Positions 1-8,460 of a stretch of 39,510 nt of DNA are shown here, piece after piece. The DNA is taken from positions 1-39,510 of the forward strand of contig NZ_VIUE01000040.1 in the NCBI RefSeq assembly GCF_007828215.1, in the 5' to 3' direction. Numbering within the stretch: position 1 is the stretch's first letter; the number at the start of each line of letters is the position of its first letter. This DNA comes from Pseudomonas sp. SJZ074. Its GTDB lineage: Bacteria; Pseudomonadota; Gammaproteobacteria; Pseudomonadales; Pseudomonadaceae. Both the position numbers and the translations under genes were made by a program. The notes under the pieces are model-generated. The model was not told the DNA's origin. It worked only from the letters and a program-made list of their open reading frames with translations, and did not search any database.

Positions 1-160
1 CCAAGGCCAGGGCGGCCGAGGACAGTGAAGATTTCCAAAACTCGGTATCCGGTAGATCGTAAGGCCGCTCCGCTTAAGTGAACAGCATTACGCGACGACG
101 GCGGGCTTTTTGTTTACACGATTACTCAAGCAGTCGCTGTTGTGGCGGTTGTGAGCAGGG
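1..160. other. Window edge, no supported gene
   Basis: Short open stretches run off the left edge on both strands. On the plus strand one frame ends with a TAA at 60-62 and another with a TGA at 79-81. None has a start, a recognisable motif or enough length to name. A T-run near 107-115 follows a GC-rich stretch but has no convincing stem. It could hold the last few codons of a plus-strand gene whose body lies outside the window. Confidence 0.3.
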
Positions 161-538
161 TCACAACCTGAACTGCGCAAAATCCAGGTTGGTGCCTCCC
201 GGTCGCATGTCCTGCAGGTACGAATCCTTGTCGGCGCTCAGTTCCAGGCTCAAGGCGGCCTTGCGCTTGCCCTGGTTGCGCACTTCCAGGCCTTCCAGTT
301 TTTCTCGCAGGAATACGGTCGGCACCTTCAGGTGCAGCAACTCGTCGGTGGCCGGGGTGTGCAGCAGCAGATGAATCCATTCGTACTGGCCGACAGCCAG
401 GCGGGTCACCGGGATGTTGAACCAGAAGATGTTGCGGTTGCGGTTCAATTCGCTGAAATGGCAGTTGTTGACGCCCAGGACGGCGCCGCCCAGTTCCTGG
501 TTTCTGCGGGCGATGGCCTGCTTCTTATCGAGTTTCAT
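161..538 (-). CDS. Hypothetical protein, 125 aa
   Basis: I do not recognise a named family. The ATG at 538 is preceded by AGGA at a suitable distance (reading TAGGAACGTT then ATG). The product is soluble-looking, basic at the N-terminus, and contains an alternating hydrophobic stretch in its middle (residues about 38-60, around FWFNIPVTRL and EWIHLLLHT) that suggests beta strands. There is no signal peptide or membrane segment. It is divergent from the yihY gene. The opposite-strand frame is longer in places but has poor composition, so I prefer this strand. It looks like a small conserved Pseudomonas protein of unknown role. Confidence 0.7.
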   Translation of the reverse strand: MKLDKKQAIARRNQELGGAVLGVNNCHFSELNRNRNIFWFNIPVTRLAVGQYEWIHLLLHTPATDELLHLKVPTVFLREKLEGLEVRNQGKRKAALSLELSADKDSYLQDMRPGGTNLDFAQFRL

Positions 539-774
539 AACGTTCCTACGGGATTAAAGCTTCGGGCCGAGCCTGAATACGTGGGGCATTCTCGACGGTT
601 GCCGGGCAAACATAAAGCCCTGCCGGTGCGAAGAATGAAACTTGCGCTGTGGCGCATGGGTCAATTCTGCGTCGGGATGAGATTGTTCCAAAGTCGCCAA
701 ACAGGCTACTTTGAGGTAAAAAACGCCCCTTGAGTCGCCACGCGACCCCTTTTTTGCGGCGAAAGGAGACGCTC

Positions 775-1734
775 ATGATATTTCCGGACATGAAAGGCTT
801 GCCTCTGCATCGCGTGATGGTGCGTACGGTGACCGAATTTCTCGACGACGAGATGTCCACCTACGCCTCGGCACTGGCCTACCAGATGCTGTTTTCCCTG
901 TTTCCCTTCATCCTCTTCCTGATCGCGCTGATCGGCTTCCTGCATTTGCCGGATTTCTTCTCGTGGCTGCGCCTGCAGTCCGAGCTGGTGTTGCCGCCCC
1001 AGGCGCTGGAGCAGGTCAACCCGGTGATCGACCAGCTCCAGCAATCCAAGGGCGGGTTGCTCTCGGTGGGTATCGTGGTTGCGTTGTGGACGGCCTCGGC
1101 GGGGGTGCGGCTGATGATGAGCGCCATGAACGCCGCCTACGATGTGGTCGAGGGGCGCCCGGCCTGGAAGCGCTTTCCACTGTCGATTTTCTACACGGTT
1201 GGCATCGCCGGCATGCTGCTCATCGCGGCGGCGCTGATGGTCCTCGGGCCGCAGGTGATGGAATGGATTGCGGCCCAGGTCGGGTTGGAGGAATTCATCG
1301 TCACGCTCTGGACGATCGTGCGCTGGCCGGTGATCGTGATCCTGTTGATGGTGGCGGTGGCGCTGATCTACTACGTGATGCCCGACGTGAAGCAGGAGTT
1401 TCGCTTCATCACCCCGGGCTCGGTGCTGGCGGTGGTGGTCTGGATCATCGCCTCCCTGGGCTTCGCTTTTTACGTCAAGACCTTTGCCAATTACAACGCC
1501 ATGTATGGCAGTATCGGCGCGATCATCGTGTTGTTGCTGTACTTCTATATCTCGGCGGCGGTGTTGCTGCTGGGGGCGGAGATGAATGCGGTGATCGAGC
1601 ACATGTCCGCCGAAGGCAAGGACCGTGGTGAGAAGGTGCCGGACGAGCACTGGAAACAGCACGTCTCGGGGCTGGCGCGCGACCACTCCATCAAACCGGA
1701 CACCGATCCGAACGCAGGCGAAGCCCGACCATGA
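775..1734 (+). CDS. YihY/BrkB (UPF0761) family inner-membrane protein
   Basis: This 319-aa protein belongs to the YihY/virulence factor BrkB family, once mislabelled ribonuclease BN. The conserved N-terminal block STYASALAYQMLFSLFPF is present at about residues 24-41, followed by about six hydrophobic segments and a short charged cytoplasmic tail. The molecular role of the family is not established. I chose the ATG at 775 because AAGGAG sits just upstream at 763-768; an in-frame TTG at 730 would add 15 residues without a ribosome site. Its stop overlaps the deformylase start (ATGA at 1731-1734), so the two genes are probably translationally coupled. Confidence 0.9.
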   Translation: MIFPDMKGLPLHRVMVRTVTEFLDDEMSTYASALAYQMLFSLFPFILFLIALIGFLHLPDFFSWLRLQSELVLPPQALEQVNPVIDQLQQSKGGLLSVGIVVALWTASAGVRLMMSAMNAAYDVVEGRPAWKRFPLSIFYTVGIAGMLLIAAALMVLGPQVMEWIAAQVGLEEFIVTLWTIVRWPVIVILLMVAVALIYYVMPDVKQEFRFITPGSVLAVVVWIIASLGFAFYVKTFANYNAMYGSIGAIIVLLLYFYISAAVLLLGAEMNAVIEHMSAEGKDRGEKVPDEHWKQHVSGLARDHSIKPDTDPNAGEARP

Positions 1735-2270
1735 TTCGAGAAATCCTCAAGATGGGCGATGCGCGCCTGCTGCGCATCGCTGCGCCGGTTCCGCCGCAGA
1801 TGTTCGACAGCCCGGAGCTGTGGCAATTGATCGACGACATGTTCCAGACCATGGAAAGCGTCGGTGGCGTCGGTCTGGCGGCGCCGCAGATCGGCGTGGA
1901 CCTGCAACTGGTGATTTTCGGCTTCGAACACAGCGAGCGTTATCCCGATGCGGAAGCCGTGCCCCAGACCATCCTGATCAACCCGCTGATCACGCCGCTG
2001 AGCCCGCTGATGGAAGAGGGTTTCGAAGGTTGCCTGTCGGTGCCTGGCCTGCGCGGGGCGGTCGATCGTTATCAGCACATCCGCTATGAAGGCTTCGATC
2101 CCAAGGGCGAGCCGATCGTGCGGACAGCCTCGGGCTTCCACGCACGGGTGGTGCAGCATGAATGCGACCACTTGATCGGGCGGCTGTACCCGTCGCGCAT
2201 CACCGACTTCAGCAAGTTCGGGTTTACCGAGGTGATGTTCCCGGATCTGGATCCCACGGCCGACGACTGA
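1731..2270 (+). CDS. def2: Peptide deformylase (second copy type)
   Basis: The enzyme removes the formyl group from the N-terminal methionine of nascent proteins. All three deformylase motifs are visible: GVGLAAPQIG (residues 46-55), EGCLSVPG (99-106, metal ligand Cys101) and HECDHL (143-148, ligands His143 and His147, catalytic Glu144). The length of 179 aa fits the family. Pseudomonas genomes carry a main def next to fmt and additional copies; the location next to yihY rather than fmt suggests this is an accessory copy. The start overlaps the yihY stop. A REP doublet follows the stop. Confidence 0.95.
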   Translation: MIREILKMGDARLLRIAAPVPPQMFDSPELWQLIDDMFQTMESVGGVGLAAPQIGVDLQLVIFGFEHSERYPDAEAVPQTILINPLITPLSPLMEEGFEGCLSVPGLRGAVDRYQHIRYEGFDPKGEPIVRTASGFHARVVQHECDHLIGRLYPSRITDFSKFGFTEVMFPDLDPTADD

Positions 2271-2288
2271 ACATTCACATCAATCCTC

Positions 2289-2378
2289 TGTAGGAGCGAG
2301 CCTGCTCGCGATAGCGGTGGGTCACCTTGCATCGTTGTTGAATGTTCTGCCGCCTTCGCGAGCAGGCTCGCTCCCACA
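2289..2378. repeat. REP doublet (REPIN-like), 90 bp
   Basis: Two inverted REP arms, TGTAGGAGCGAGCCTGCTCG on the left and CGAGCAGGCTCGCTCCCACA on the right, flank a variable core. It lies between the convergent ends of def2 and the GNAT gene. The left arm has one base change (GTAGG for GTGGG) against the other copies here. Such hairpins commonly stabilise or end transcripts. Confidence 0.9.
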
Positions 2379-2394
2379 GGGGCGGTGATAGGCA

Positions 2395-2817
2395 TCAGGA
2401 CCGCGTGCCTGGCTCCAATCCCATCGCAATCATCGGCTTGCTGCGGGCATACCGGCTCAGGCGCTCGGCCATCGCATAGGGCAGGACGGGCTCGAAGGTG
2501 AAGCCGTGCCGCTCGTAGAACCCGCGCAGTTCCGGGTGGCAGAACAGCCACACCGGTGCCTCCACGGCCTTCACCGCTTCGCTGATCAACCGTGCCGCGA
2601 CACCTTGCCCGCGGTGTGCCGGGTCGACAAACAACCCCGTCAACCAGTGCCCGCCCGACACCGGTCGCAGGCACAGGGCGGCAACGATGTCATCCTGTCT
2701 CGCCACCCACAGCTGCGCGTCACGCACGGCTTTCATCGAGGATTGATGGGCGCGGTAGAACTTGTTCATCAGTGGCCACAGCGGTTCATCGAGCAGGGTA
2801 TAGCGGATTTCGGACAT
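2395..2817 (-). CDS. GNAT family N-acetyltransferase
   Basis: This 140-aa protein has the GNAT acetyl-CoA binding signature: a beta strand LTGLFVDPAHRGQGVAARLI (about residues 59-78), where the RGQGVA pyrophosphate loop is clear, followed by a conserved C-terminal GFYERHGF element (about 107-114). The substrate cannot be told. The start is uncertain: I took the ATG at 2817 (MSEIRYTLLDEP), which is where the fold would begin; the open frame continues upstream to 2907, but those residues look non-coding. No strong ribosome site is visible. It converges on def2 with a REP doublet between them. Confidence 0.88.
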   Translation of the reverse strand: MSEIRYTLLDEPLWPLMNKFYRAHQSSMKAVRDAQLWVARQDDIVAALCLRPVSGGHWLTGLFVDPAHRGQGVAARLISEAVKAVEAPVWLFCHPELRGFYERHGFTFEPVLPYAMAERLSRYARSKPMIAMGLEPGTRS

Positions 2818-2921
2818 GACGACGTCGTGGGGACAGTGAGGAGGGTGATTATAAGGGAATAGGTTTCGACTGGCTGCACGATGAACCGGGGCTGACCCTA
2901 ATGCCAATCAGTTGAGCCAGA

Positions 2922-2950
2922 CCTGTGGGGGCAAGCTTTGCTTCCACAGG
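2922..2950. repeat. Degenerate single REP-like palindrome
   Basis: CCTGTGG and CCACAGG arms enclose an AGCTT-centred loop, followed by TTTTT at 2951-2955. It resembles a decayed REP. It lies between the start of the GNAT gene and the end of the 183-aa gene, both on the minus strand, so the plus-strand T-run has no gene to terminate. Confidence 0.5.
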
Positions 2951-2991
2951 TTTTTCACCCCCGGCGCCTTATCTGCTGGCCGCCGGCAGGC

Positions 2992-3543
2992 TCAGAGCGA
3001 CGCGAGGAATGCCGCAGCCGGATCCTTGTCGCTGGTATTGCGGTGTTCCTGAGCCTTTTCCACCTGCGCCATGGCGGACTTGTCCTGCATGCGCTGGGCA
3101 ATTTCCTGGCCGACCGCCAGTTGCTTCTCGGGCGGCATCGCCTCGTATTCTTCTTCGCTGATGCCCATCTCCGCGAGAATGGCATCACGCAGGCGTTCTT
3201 CGGGCGTCTTGCTCATGTAGTCCTTGAAATCCTTCAGTGCCGAGCTCTCGGTCTGGCGCGCCGGGGCATCCTGGGAGGCGACGGTCTGCAACTGCACGCG
3301 GGTCTTGGCGAATGCCTCATCGACCTTGTCGCTGATGGCGGTGGCGGCATTGACCTGCTGTGTGGCCTGTTGGGTGATGGACTCCTGGACCTGGGCATTG
3401 CCCTGGCTGGCCTGGGCCTGGACGTTATCGCGCAACGCCTGTAGCGCGGCGCTTTGCAGACCGCTGGCGGCGTCGGCGGTCGGGTCTTCGCCCGGGCGCT
3501 TGAGCGGCAGAATCATTGCTTGCTGTTTGGCACTGACCAACAT
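2992..3543 (-). CDS. Hypothetical protein, 183 aa
   Basis: I do not recognise a characterised family. The start is the ATG at 3543 (MLVSAKQQAMILPLKRPGED); AGGTG precedes it, and the upstream extension to 3699 is out of character. The protein is rich in Gln, Ala and Asp/Glu. The central part (about residues 35-95) should form a long amphipathic helix or coiled coil. A motif DYMSKTPEERLRDAILAEMG follows at about 108-127, then an EEYEAMPPEKQ stretch. There is no signal peptide or membrane segment. The C-terminal PEERLRDAIL-GISEEEYEAMPPE pattern recalls short segments found in several Pseudomonas proteins of unknown function. Its promoter would lie in 3544-3708. Confidence 0.8.
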   Translation of the reverse strand: MLVSAKQQAMILPLKRPGEDPTADAASGLQSAALQALRDNVQAQASQGNAQVQESITQQATQQVNAATAISDKVDEAFAKTRVQLQTVASQDAPARQTESSALKDFKDYMSKTPEERLRDAILAEMGISEEEYEAMPPEKQLAVGQEIAQRMQDKSAMAQVEKAQEHRNTSDKDPAAAFLASL

Positions 3544-3708
3544 GATAGGCACCTGTAGGTAATGGCTGAGCGATGGGCAGGAGCAATTCCCATGCCGACA
3601 GCCCGGAGCCTCGGGTTCCAAGGGCTGTAGGGGGACCAGGCGAGGCGAAGCGGCCAGCCCTTGCCGTTGACCGGCAGGGATCGACCGCCTCTGCGTCACG
3701 AGATGGGG

Positions 3709-4740
3709 TCAGGTACTTTCGCGAATCTTGAGCTCGAAGCCCATGTCCTCCACGGGTTGGGCAATGCGGTTGCCGGCCATCAGCGTCAGCATCTGTTCGG
3801 CGGCACGGCGGCCGATAGCCTCCCGTGGCGTGCTGATGCTGCTCAGGCGCGGCACCATGTGGGCCGAGGCGGGCAGGTCGTTGAAGCCAAGGACCGAGAT
3901 CTGCTCGGGAATCCTGATGCCACAGCGCAAGGCTTCGAACAGGGCGCCATGGGCGAGGTCGTCATTGCCGAAGAAGATCGCGTCGACATCCGGATGGCTG
4001 GCCAGCAGTTGCAGGAACAACTCGCCGCCCAGGCCCACCGATGACGGGCGCGGCGTCAGCAATTCCAGGTCCGGGTCGTACAGCCCGGCCTGCTGCAGGG
4101 CCCGGCGGAAACCTTCGCCCCGCAACAAGGTGCGTTGGTCCAGTTGTGCGCCGATATAAGCCAGGCGTTTACGGCCGCGGGAAATCAGGTGCCCGGCCGC
4201 CGTCTCGCCGGCCTTGAGCTGGGAAAAGCCGACGCAGTTGAGGCCCGCCCCAGGGTCCAGCTCCATCATGTAGACACAGGGAATGTTGCTGGCCTCGATC
4301 ATGCGGCGGGCGCTCTCGGTGCGGTCGAAGCCGGTCAGCAGCAGACCACGAGGCTGATAGGCCATGTAGTTGCGCAGCAGGTCTTCTTCTTCGTCCCGGG
4401 AGTAGTGGTAGTTGCCGATCACTACCTCGAAGCCCTTGGGCCTCAAGACACGATGAATGGCTTCCAGGGTGTCGATGAACAGCAGGTTGGACAGCGACGG
4501 TACCAACACCACCACCGAGTGGCTCTGGGCCGAAGCCAGGGCGCGCGCGGCGGGGTTGACGACATAGTTGAGTTCTCGTGCCGCCTGTCGGACTTTTTCC
4601 ACCAGATCAGTGGCCACGGTGCTGACGCCGCGCAGGGCACGGGAAGCGGTGATGGGGCTGACACCGGCCAGGCGTGCGACTTCGTTGAGCGTAGGGCGAC
4701 CGGTGGTGCGGGTATTCTTATCGTTCTTGGAGACGGTCAT
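3709..4740 (-). CDS. gntR: LacI-family gluconate operon repressor GntR
   Basis: This 343-aa LacI-type repressor has an N-terminal helix-turn-helix (PTLNEVARLAGVSPITASRALRG, residues about 16-38), a hinge helix around NPAARALA, and a periplasmic-binding-protein-like effector domain. GntR of Pseudomonas responds to gluconate or 6-phosphogluconate and represses its own gene and the gluconate kinase/permease genes. The ATG at 4740 is preferred; a TTG at 4755 is in frame, but neither has a strong ribosome site. Its own promoter region carries a GntR-type operator at 4770-4787, and gntK lies divergently, which supports the assignment and autoregulation. Confidence 0.93.
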   Translation of the reverse strand: MTVSKNDKNTRTTGRPTLNEVARLAGVSPITASRALRGVSTVATDLVEKVRQAARELNYVVNPAARALASAQSHSVVVLVPSLSNLLFIDTLEAIHRVLRPKGFEVVIGNYHYSRDEEEDLLRNYMAYQPRGLLLTGFDRTESARRMIEASNIPCVYMMELDPGAGLNCVGFSQLKAGETAAGHLISRGRKRLAYIGAQLDQRTLLRGEGFRRALQQAGLYDPDLELLTPRPSSVGLGGELFLQLLASHPDVDAIFFGNDDLAHGALFEALRCGIRIPEQISVLGFNDLPASAHMVPRLSSISTPREAIGRRAAEQMLTLMAGNRIAQPVEDMGFELKIREST

Positions 4741-4769
4741 CAGGTGGCTTGCCAAACAAAAATCAAGGC

Positions 4770-4787
4770 ACTAAGGTAGCGCTGTCT
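4770..4787. promoter_or_regulatory. GntR operator 1 (gntR promoter)
   Basis: ACTAAGGTAGCGCTGTCT contains the palindromic core AGCGCT. From memory, the operator published for P. aeruginosa GntR is AC-N-AAG-N-TAGCGCT, and this site matches it exactly. It lies 30 bp upstream of the gntR start. Confidence 0.85.
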
Positions 4788-4920
4788 CGACGCGGCTGCA
4801 AATGCGCGAGTGGGGTTTGCCTGAATCCCATCCGTTGGTGTCGTGGACGAAAAATGCTGCAACCACAAAAATGACAAGAAGGCGTCGGCAACTTCTGCTT
4901 TTGCTGCGGTGTCATAACTG

Positions 4921-4938
4921 GCAAAGGTAGCGCTGTCT
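4921..4938. promoter_or_regulatory. GntR operator 2 (gntK promoter)
   Basis: GCAAAGGTAGCGCTGTCT shares 15 of 18 positions with operator 1 and lies 17 bp before the gntK start, so bound repressor would cover the promoter or transcript start. Confidence 0.83.
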
Positions 4939-4955
4939 GCGCGCTGAGGTGTTAC

Positions 4956-5489
4956 ATGAACAATCCCATCACCGCCCTGGTCATCATGGGCGTTGCCGGT
5001 TGCGGCAAGACATGCGTCAGCCAGGCCCTGTGCCAATTGAGCGGCGCCACTGCCATCGAAGGCGACACCTTCCACCCCGCGGCCAACATCCAGAAGATGA
5101 GCGCCGGTATTCCCCTGAACGACGACGACCGTGCCGGCTGGCTCGACAGCCTGTGCGACGAGTTGCGCCGTGTCGACGCCACGGGCGAGCGCCCGGTGCT
5201 GACCTGCTCGGCCCTCAAGCACAGTTATCGCGAGCGTCTGCGCAGTGCCTTGCCAGGCCTGGGGTTCGTATTCCTTGAGCTGACGCCCGAAGTGGCCGCC
5301 GACCGCGTTTCCCACCGGCCCGGCCATTTCATGCCGTCGACCCTGATCGACAGCCAGTTCGCCACCCTTGAATCCCCTGTTGGCGAGCCCCTGACCCTGG
5401 CTCTGGACGCGTCCAGCCACAGCGTTGACGAGCTGGCCCATCAGGCTTACGTCTGGTGGTTGGCCCATGGTTTGAAGCTTGCCAGCTGA
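4956..5489 (+). CDS. gntK: Gluconokinase
   Basis: This 177-aa kinase phosphorylates gluconate with ATP to 6-phosphogluconate, feeding the Entner-Doudoroff pathway. The P-loop GVAGCGKT is at residues 12-19. The family features EGDTFHP (35-41), PLNDDDR (53-59), a CSALKHSYR segment (84-92) and the HFMPSTLIDSQFATLE block (123-138) are all present. GAGGTG lies just before the ATG. The gene is divergent from gntR and followed by gntT, with an operator before each gene. Confidence 0.95.
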   Translation: MNNPITALVIMGVAGCGKTCVSQALCQLSGATAIEGDTFHPAANIQKMSAGIPLNDDDRAGWLDSLCDELRRVDATGERPVLTCSALKHSYRERLRSALPGLGFVFLELTPEVAADRVSHRPGHFMPSTLIDSQFATLESPVGEPLTLALDASSHSVDELAHQAYVWWLAHGLKLAS

Positions 5490-5507
5490 GTTTCAAAATT
5501 TTGCGTC

Positions 5508-5525
5508 AGAAAGATAGCGCTGTCC
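5508..5525. promoter_or_regulatory. GntR operator 3 (gntT promoter)
   Basis: AGAAAGATAGCGCTGTCC repeats the TAGCGCTGTC core of the other two sites. It lies 19-36 bp after the gntK stop, indicating that gntT has its own GntR-controlled promoter rather than relying only on read-through. Confidence 0.8.
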
Positions 5526-5549
5526 CGACGACTCATAAATAACTGCTTC

Positions 5550-5564
5550 AATAACAACAACAAA
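5550..5564 (+). promoter_or_regulatory. CA-rich Crc/Hfq target motif before gntT
   Basis: AATAACAACAACAAA matches the Pseudomonas catabolite-repression motif AAYAAYAA in several overlapping registers and lies directly upstream of the AGGAG ribosome site at 5567-5571. In pseudomonads Hfq with Crc binds such sequences and blocks translation when preferred carbon sources are present. The function here is inferred from position and sequence. Confidence 0.75.
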
Positions 5565-5580
5565 TCAGGAGACACCTCCC

Positions 5581-6933
5581 ATGTTCGGCATGTCCCACGA
5601 GACGTTCCTACTGCTTGATGCGGTGGTCACGGTGATCGGACTCATCCTCCTCATCACCCAGTTCAAGTTCCACCCGTTCATAGCACTGACCATCGCCGCC
5701 GCGTTCCTCGGCCTGACGTCGGGCATGCCGACCGGCACCATCATCAAGGCGTTCCAGGACGGCTTCGGTGGCGTACTGGGCTTCGTCGGCATCATCCTGG
5801 CGCTGGGCACGATGCTGGGCAAGATGATGGCCGAGTCGGGCGGGGCCGATCAGATCGCCCAGACCCTGATCCGAGCCTTCGGCAAGGACAAGGTGCAGTG
5901 GGCGATGATGTTCGCCGCATTTCTGGTGGGTATCCCGTTGTTCTTCGAAATCGGTTTCGTGCTGCTGATTCCACTGGTGTTCATCGTGGCGCGCCGCACC
6001 GGCGTGTCGATCATCAAGATCGGTATCCCGCTGTTGGCAGGCCTTTCCGCCGTTCACGGCCTGGTGCCGCCGCATCCGGGGCCGCTGCTGGCGATTGGCG
6101 TGTTCGGTGCCGACATCGGCAAGACCATTCTTTACGGCCTGATCGTCGCGCTGCCGACCGCCATCATTGCCGGCCCGATCTTCGGTACGTTCATTGCCAA
6201 GCGCATCCCCGGCCATCCGAACCAGGAACTGGTGGACCAACTGGCCCGCGAGACAAACGCCGCCGAACTGCCAAGCTTCGGCATCACCCTGATCACCGTG
6301 TTGTCCCCGGTGTTCCTGATGCTGCTCAAGACTTTCGCTGACGTGGCGCTGCCGGACGGCAACCTCTTCCGCGCCTGGATGGACATGATCGGCCACCCGA
6401 TCTCGGCCTTGCTGCTGGCCTTACTGCTGTCGTTGTACACCTTCGGCTACAAGCAGGGCATCGGTTCCAGCCAGATGCTCAAATGGCTGGACGCCAGCCT
6501 CGCACCGACCGCCGCGATCATCCTGATCATCGGTGCCGGCGGTGGTTTCAAGCAGATGCTGGTGACCAGCGGCGTGGGTGATGTAATCGGCCACATGGCC
6601 GTAAGTGCGCAGATTTCGCCGATCCTGCTGGCCTGGCTGGTGGCCGCGGTGATTCGTATCGCCACTGGCTCGGCCACCGTTGCAACCATCACCGGCGCGG
6701 GCATCGTCGTACCCGTGGTGGGGATGATCCCAGGGGTAAACCGTGAACTGTTGGTATTGGCGACCGGTGCCGGTTCGTTGATTCTGTCTCACGTCAACGA
6801 TGCAGGCTTCTGGCTGGTCAAGCAGTACTTCAACATGACCGTGGCCGAAACCTTCAAGACCTGGACGGCGATGGAAACCATCCTGTCGGTGGTGGGGTTG
6901 GGCTTTATCCTGTTGCTGTCGCTGGTGGTCTGA
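5581..6933 (+). CDS. gntT: Gluconate:H+ symporter, GntP family
   Basis: This 450-aa permease has the length and multi-spanning pattern of GntP-family transporters, which bring gluconate across the inner membrane with protons. Family blocks are visible: GGFGGVLGFVGIILALGTMLGKMMAESGGADQIA (residues about 60-93, split by hydrophobic turns), a PHPGP motif (about 160-164) and ATGSATVATITGAG (about 360-373). An AGGAG ribosome site precedes the ATG. It follows gntK with an intervening operator and a CA motif. It is called gntP in some Pseudomonas annotations. A REP doublet follows the stop. Confidence 0.94.
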   Translation: MFGMSHETFLLLDAVVTVIGLILLITQFKFHPFIALTIAAAFLGLTSGMPTGTIIKAFQDGFGGVLGFVGIILALGTMLGKMMAESGGADQIAQTLIRAFGKDKVQWAMMFAAFLVGIPLFFEIGFVLLIPLVFIVARRTGVSIIKIGIPLLAGLSAVHGLVPPHPGPLLAIGVFGADIGKTILYGLIVALPTAIIAGPIFGTFIAKRIPGHPNQELVDQLARETNAAELPSFGITLITVLSPVFLMLLKTFADVALPDGNLFRAWMDMIGHPISALLLALLLSLYTFGYKQGIGSSQMLKWLDASLAPTAAIILIIGAGGGFKQMLVTSGVGDVIGHMAVSAQISPILLAWLVAAVIRIATGSATVATITGAGIVVPVVGMIPGVNRELLVLATGAGSLILSHVNDAGFWLVKQYFNMTVAETFKTWTAMETILSVVGLGFILLLSLVV

Positions 6934-6952
6934 GCAATAACGCAAAACCCAA

Positions 6953-7041
6953 TGTGGGAGCGGGCTTGCTCGCGAAGGTGGACTGACAGTCAATCAGATG
7001 TTGAATGTTATATCGCCATCGCGAGCAAGCCCGCTCCCACA
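6953..7041. repeat. REP doublet, 89 bp (GCGGGCTTGCTCGC type)
   Basis: Inverted arms TGTGGGAGCGGGCTTGCTCG and CGAGCAAGCCCGCTCCCACA are perfect complements. The core contains GTTGAATGTT as in other copies. It separates the convergent ends of gntT and alaC; GTGTTTTTG after the right arm could help it act as a terminator for gntT. Confidence 0.92.
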
Positions 7042-7052
7042 GTGTTTTTGTA

Positions 7053-8270
7053 TCAGGCGTTGGTCTTGCTGACCAACCCATCGGCCCGGAACATCGCCCG
7101 AATCCCACGCACCGCCTGGCGGATCCGGTCCTGATTCTCGATCAGCGCAAAGCGCACATGATCATCCCCATACTCGCCGAAGCCCACCCCCGGCGAAACG
7201 CAGACCTTGGCTTCGGCCAGCATCTTCTTGGCAAACTCCAGTGAGCCCAGGTGCGCATAGGCCTCGGGAATCTTGGCCCAGACGTACATCGACGCCTTGG
7301 GATTCTCCACCATCCAACCCAGTTCATGCAGGCCCTTGACCAGCACATTGCGGCGCTGGCGGTACTGCTCGGCGATGTCGCGCACGCACTGCTGATCGCC
7401 TTCCAACGCGGCGATGGCGGCCACCTGCAACGGGGTGAAGGTCCCGTAGTCGTGGTAGCTCTTGATCCGCGCCAGGGCACTGACCAGTTCCGGGTTGCCG
7501 ACCATGAAGCCGATGCGCCAGCCAGCCATGTTGTAGCTCTTGGACAGGGTGAAGAACTCCACCGCAATGTCCTTCGCGCCAGGCACTTGCATGATCGATG
7601 GTGCTTTCCAGCCGTCGTAAACGATGTCGGCGTAGGCCAGGTCGTGGATCACCAAGACATCGTACTGCTTGGCCAGGGCTATGACCCGCTCGAAGAAATC
7701 CAGCTCCACGCACTGGGCGGTGGGGTTGGACGGGAAGCCCAGGATCATCATCTTCGGCTTGGGAATCGAACCGCGAATGGCCCGCTCCAGTTCATCGAAG
7801 AAATCCACCCCTGGCACCAGTGGTACCGAGCGCACCTGGGCGCCGGCGATCACTGCGCCGTAGATGTGGATCGGGTAGCTGGGGTTGGGCACCAGTACCG
7901 TGTCGCCCTGGTCCAGGGTTGCCAGCATCAGGTGGGCCAGGCCTTCCTTGGAGCCGATGGTGACGATGGCTTCGCTTTCAGGGTCGATGTCCACCTCGTA
8001 GCGGTCCTTGTACCAGCGCGAAATGGCGCGGCGCAGGCGCGGGATGCCTTTGGAGGTGGAGTAGCCGTGGGTGTCTTCACGCTGGGCGACGGTGACCAGT
8101 TTTTCCACGATGTGTGGAGGCGTGGCGCCGTCGGGGTTACCCATGCTCAAGTCGATGATGTCTTCGCCGCGCCGACGCGCAGCCATCTTCAGCTCGGCAG
8201 TGATATTGAATACGTAAGGGGGGAGTCGATCGATGCGCGCAAAGCGGCGCGGCGAACCTTGTTCGGCCAT
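7053..8270 (-). CDS. alaC: Alanine transaminase AlaC-type (class I/II aminotransferase)
   Basis: This 405-aa PLP enzyme belongs to aminotransferase fold type I. The Schiff-base lysine sits in SKSYNMAGWRIGF (Lys244), with Asn182 in GFPSNPTAQ, Asp210 and Tyr213 in IHDLAYAD, and the ring of PLP contacts typical of the AlaC/YfdZ group. The expected reaction is pyruvate plus glutamate to alanine plus 2-oxoglutarate; substrate specificity is inferred from family resemblance. The ATG at 8270 has GAGG at the right distance; the longer frame to 8384 runs into the divergent promoter region. It faces gntT across a REP doublet. Confidence 0.9.
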   Translation of the reverse strand: MAEQGSPRRFARIDRLPPYVFNITAELKMAARRRGEDIIDLSMGNPDGATPPHIVEKLVTVAQREDTHGYSTSKGIPRLRRAISRWYKDRYEVDIDPESEAIVTIGSKEGLAHLMLATLDQGDTVLVPNPSYPIHIYGAVIAGAQVRSVPLVPGVDFFDELERAIRGSIPKPKMMILGFPSNPTAQCVELDFFERVIALAKQYDVLVIHDLAYADIVYDGWKAPSIMQVPGAKDIAVEFFTLSKSYNMAGWRIGFMVGNPELVSALARIKSYHDYGTFTPLQVAAIAALEGDQQCVRDIAEQYRQRRNVLVKGLHELGWMVENPKASMYVWAKIPEAYAHLGSLEFAKKMLAEAKVCVSPGVGFGEYGDDHVRFALIENQDRIRQAVRGIRAMFRADGLVSKTNA

Positions 8271-8460
8271 TGTTGCCTCGAAATACGTGAGCGCCCGGAA
8301 CCGTCCGAGCGACGTTGGCCACTGCGGTGGCCTGCGGCGCAAGATAATGGCCGCCATGGCCGCTTGTCCAGTGGCGGCCCACAACTATTTTCGACGACAC
8401 TGTCGACCCGCTCGTGGGATGCGTGCGGACTGTTCAATTGCCATACCCCACTCGAACGGA

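Noticed and set aside
734..756. Small hairpin GTCGC-CAC-GCGAC followed by a T-run before yihY
   Set aside because: The stem has only five pairs and there is no gene to end; it is too weak to call a terminator or attenuator.
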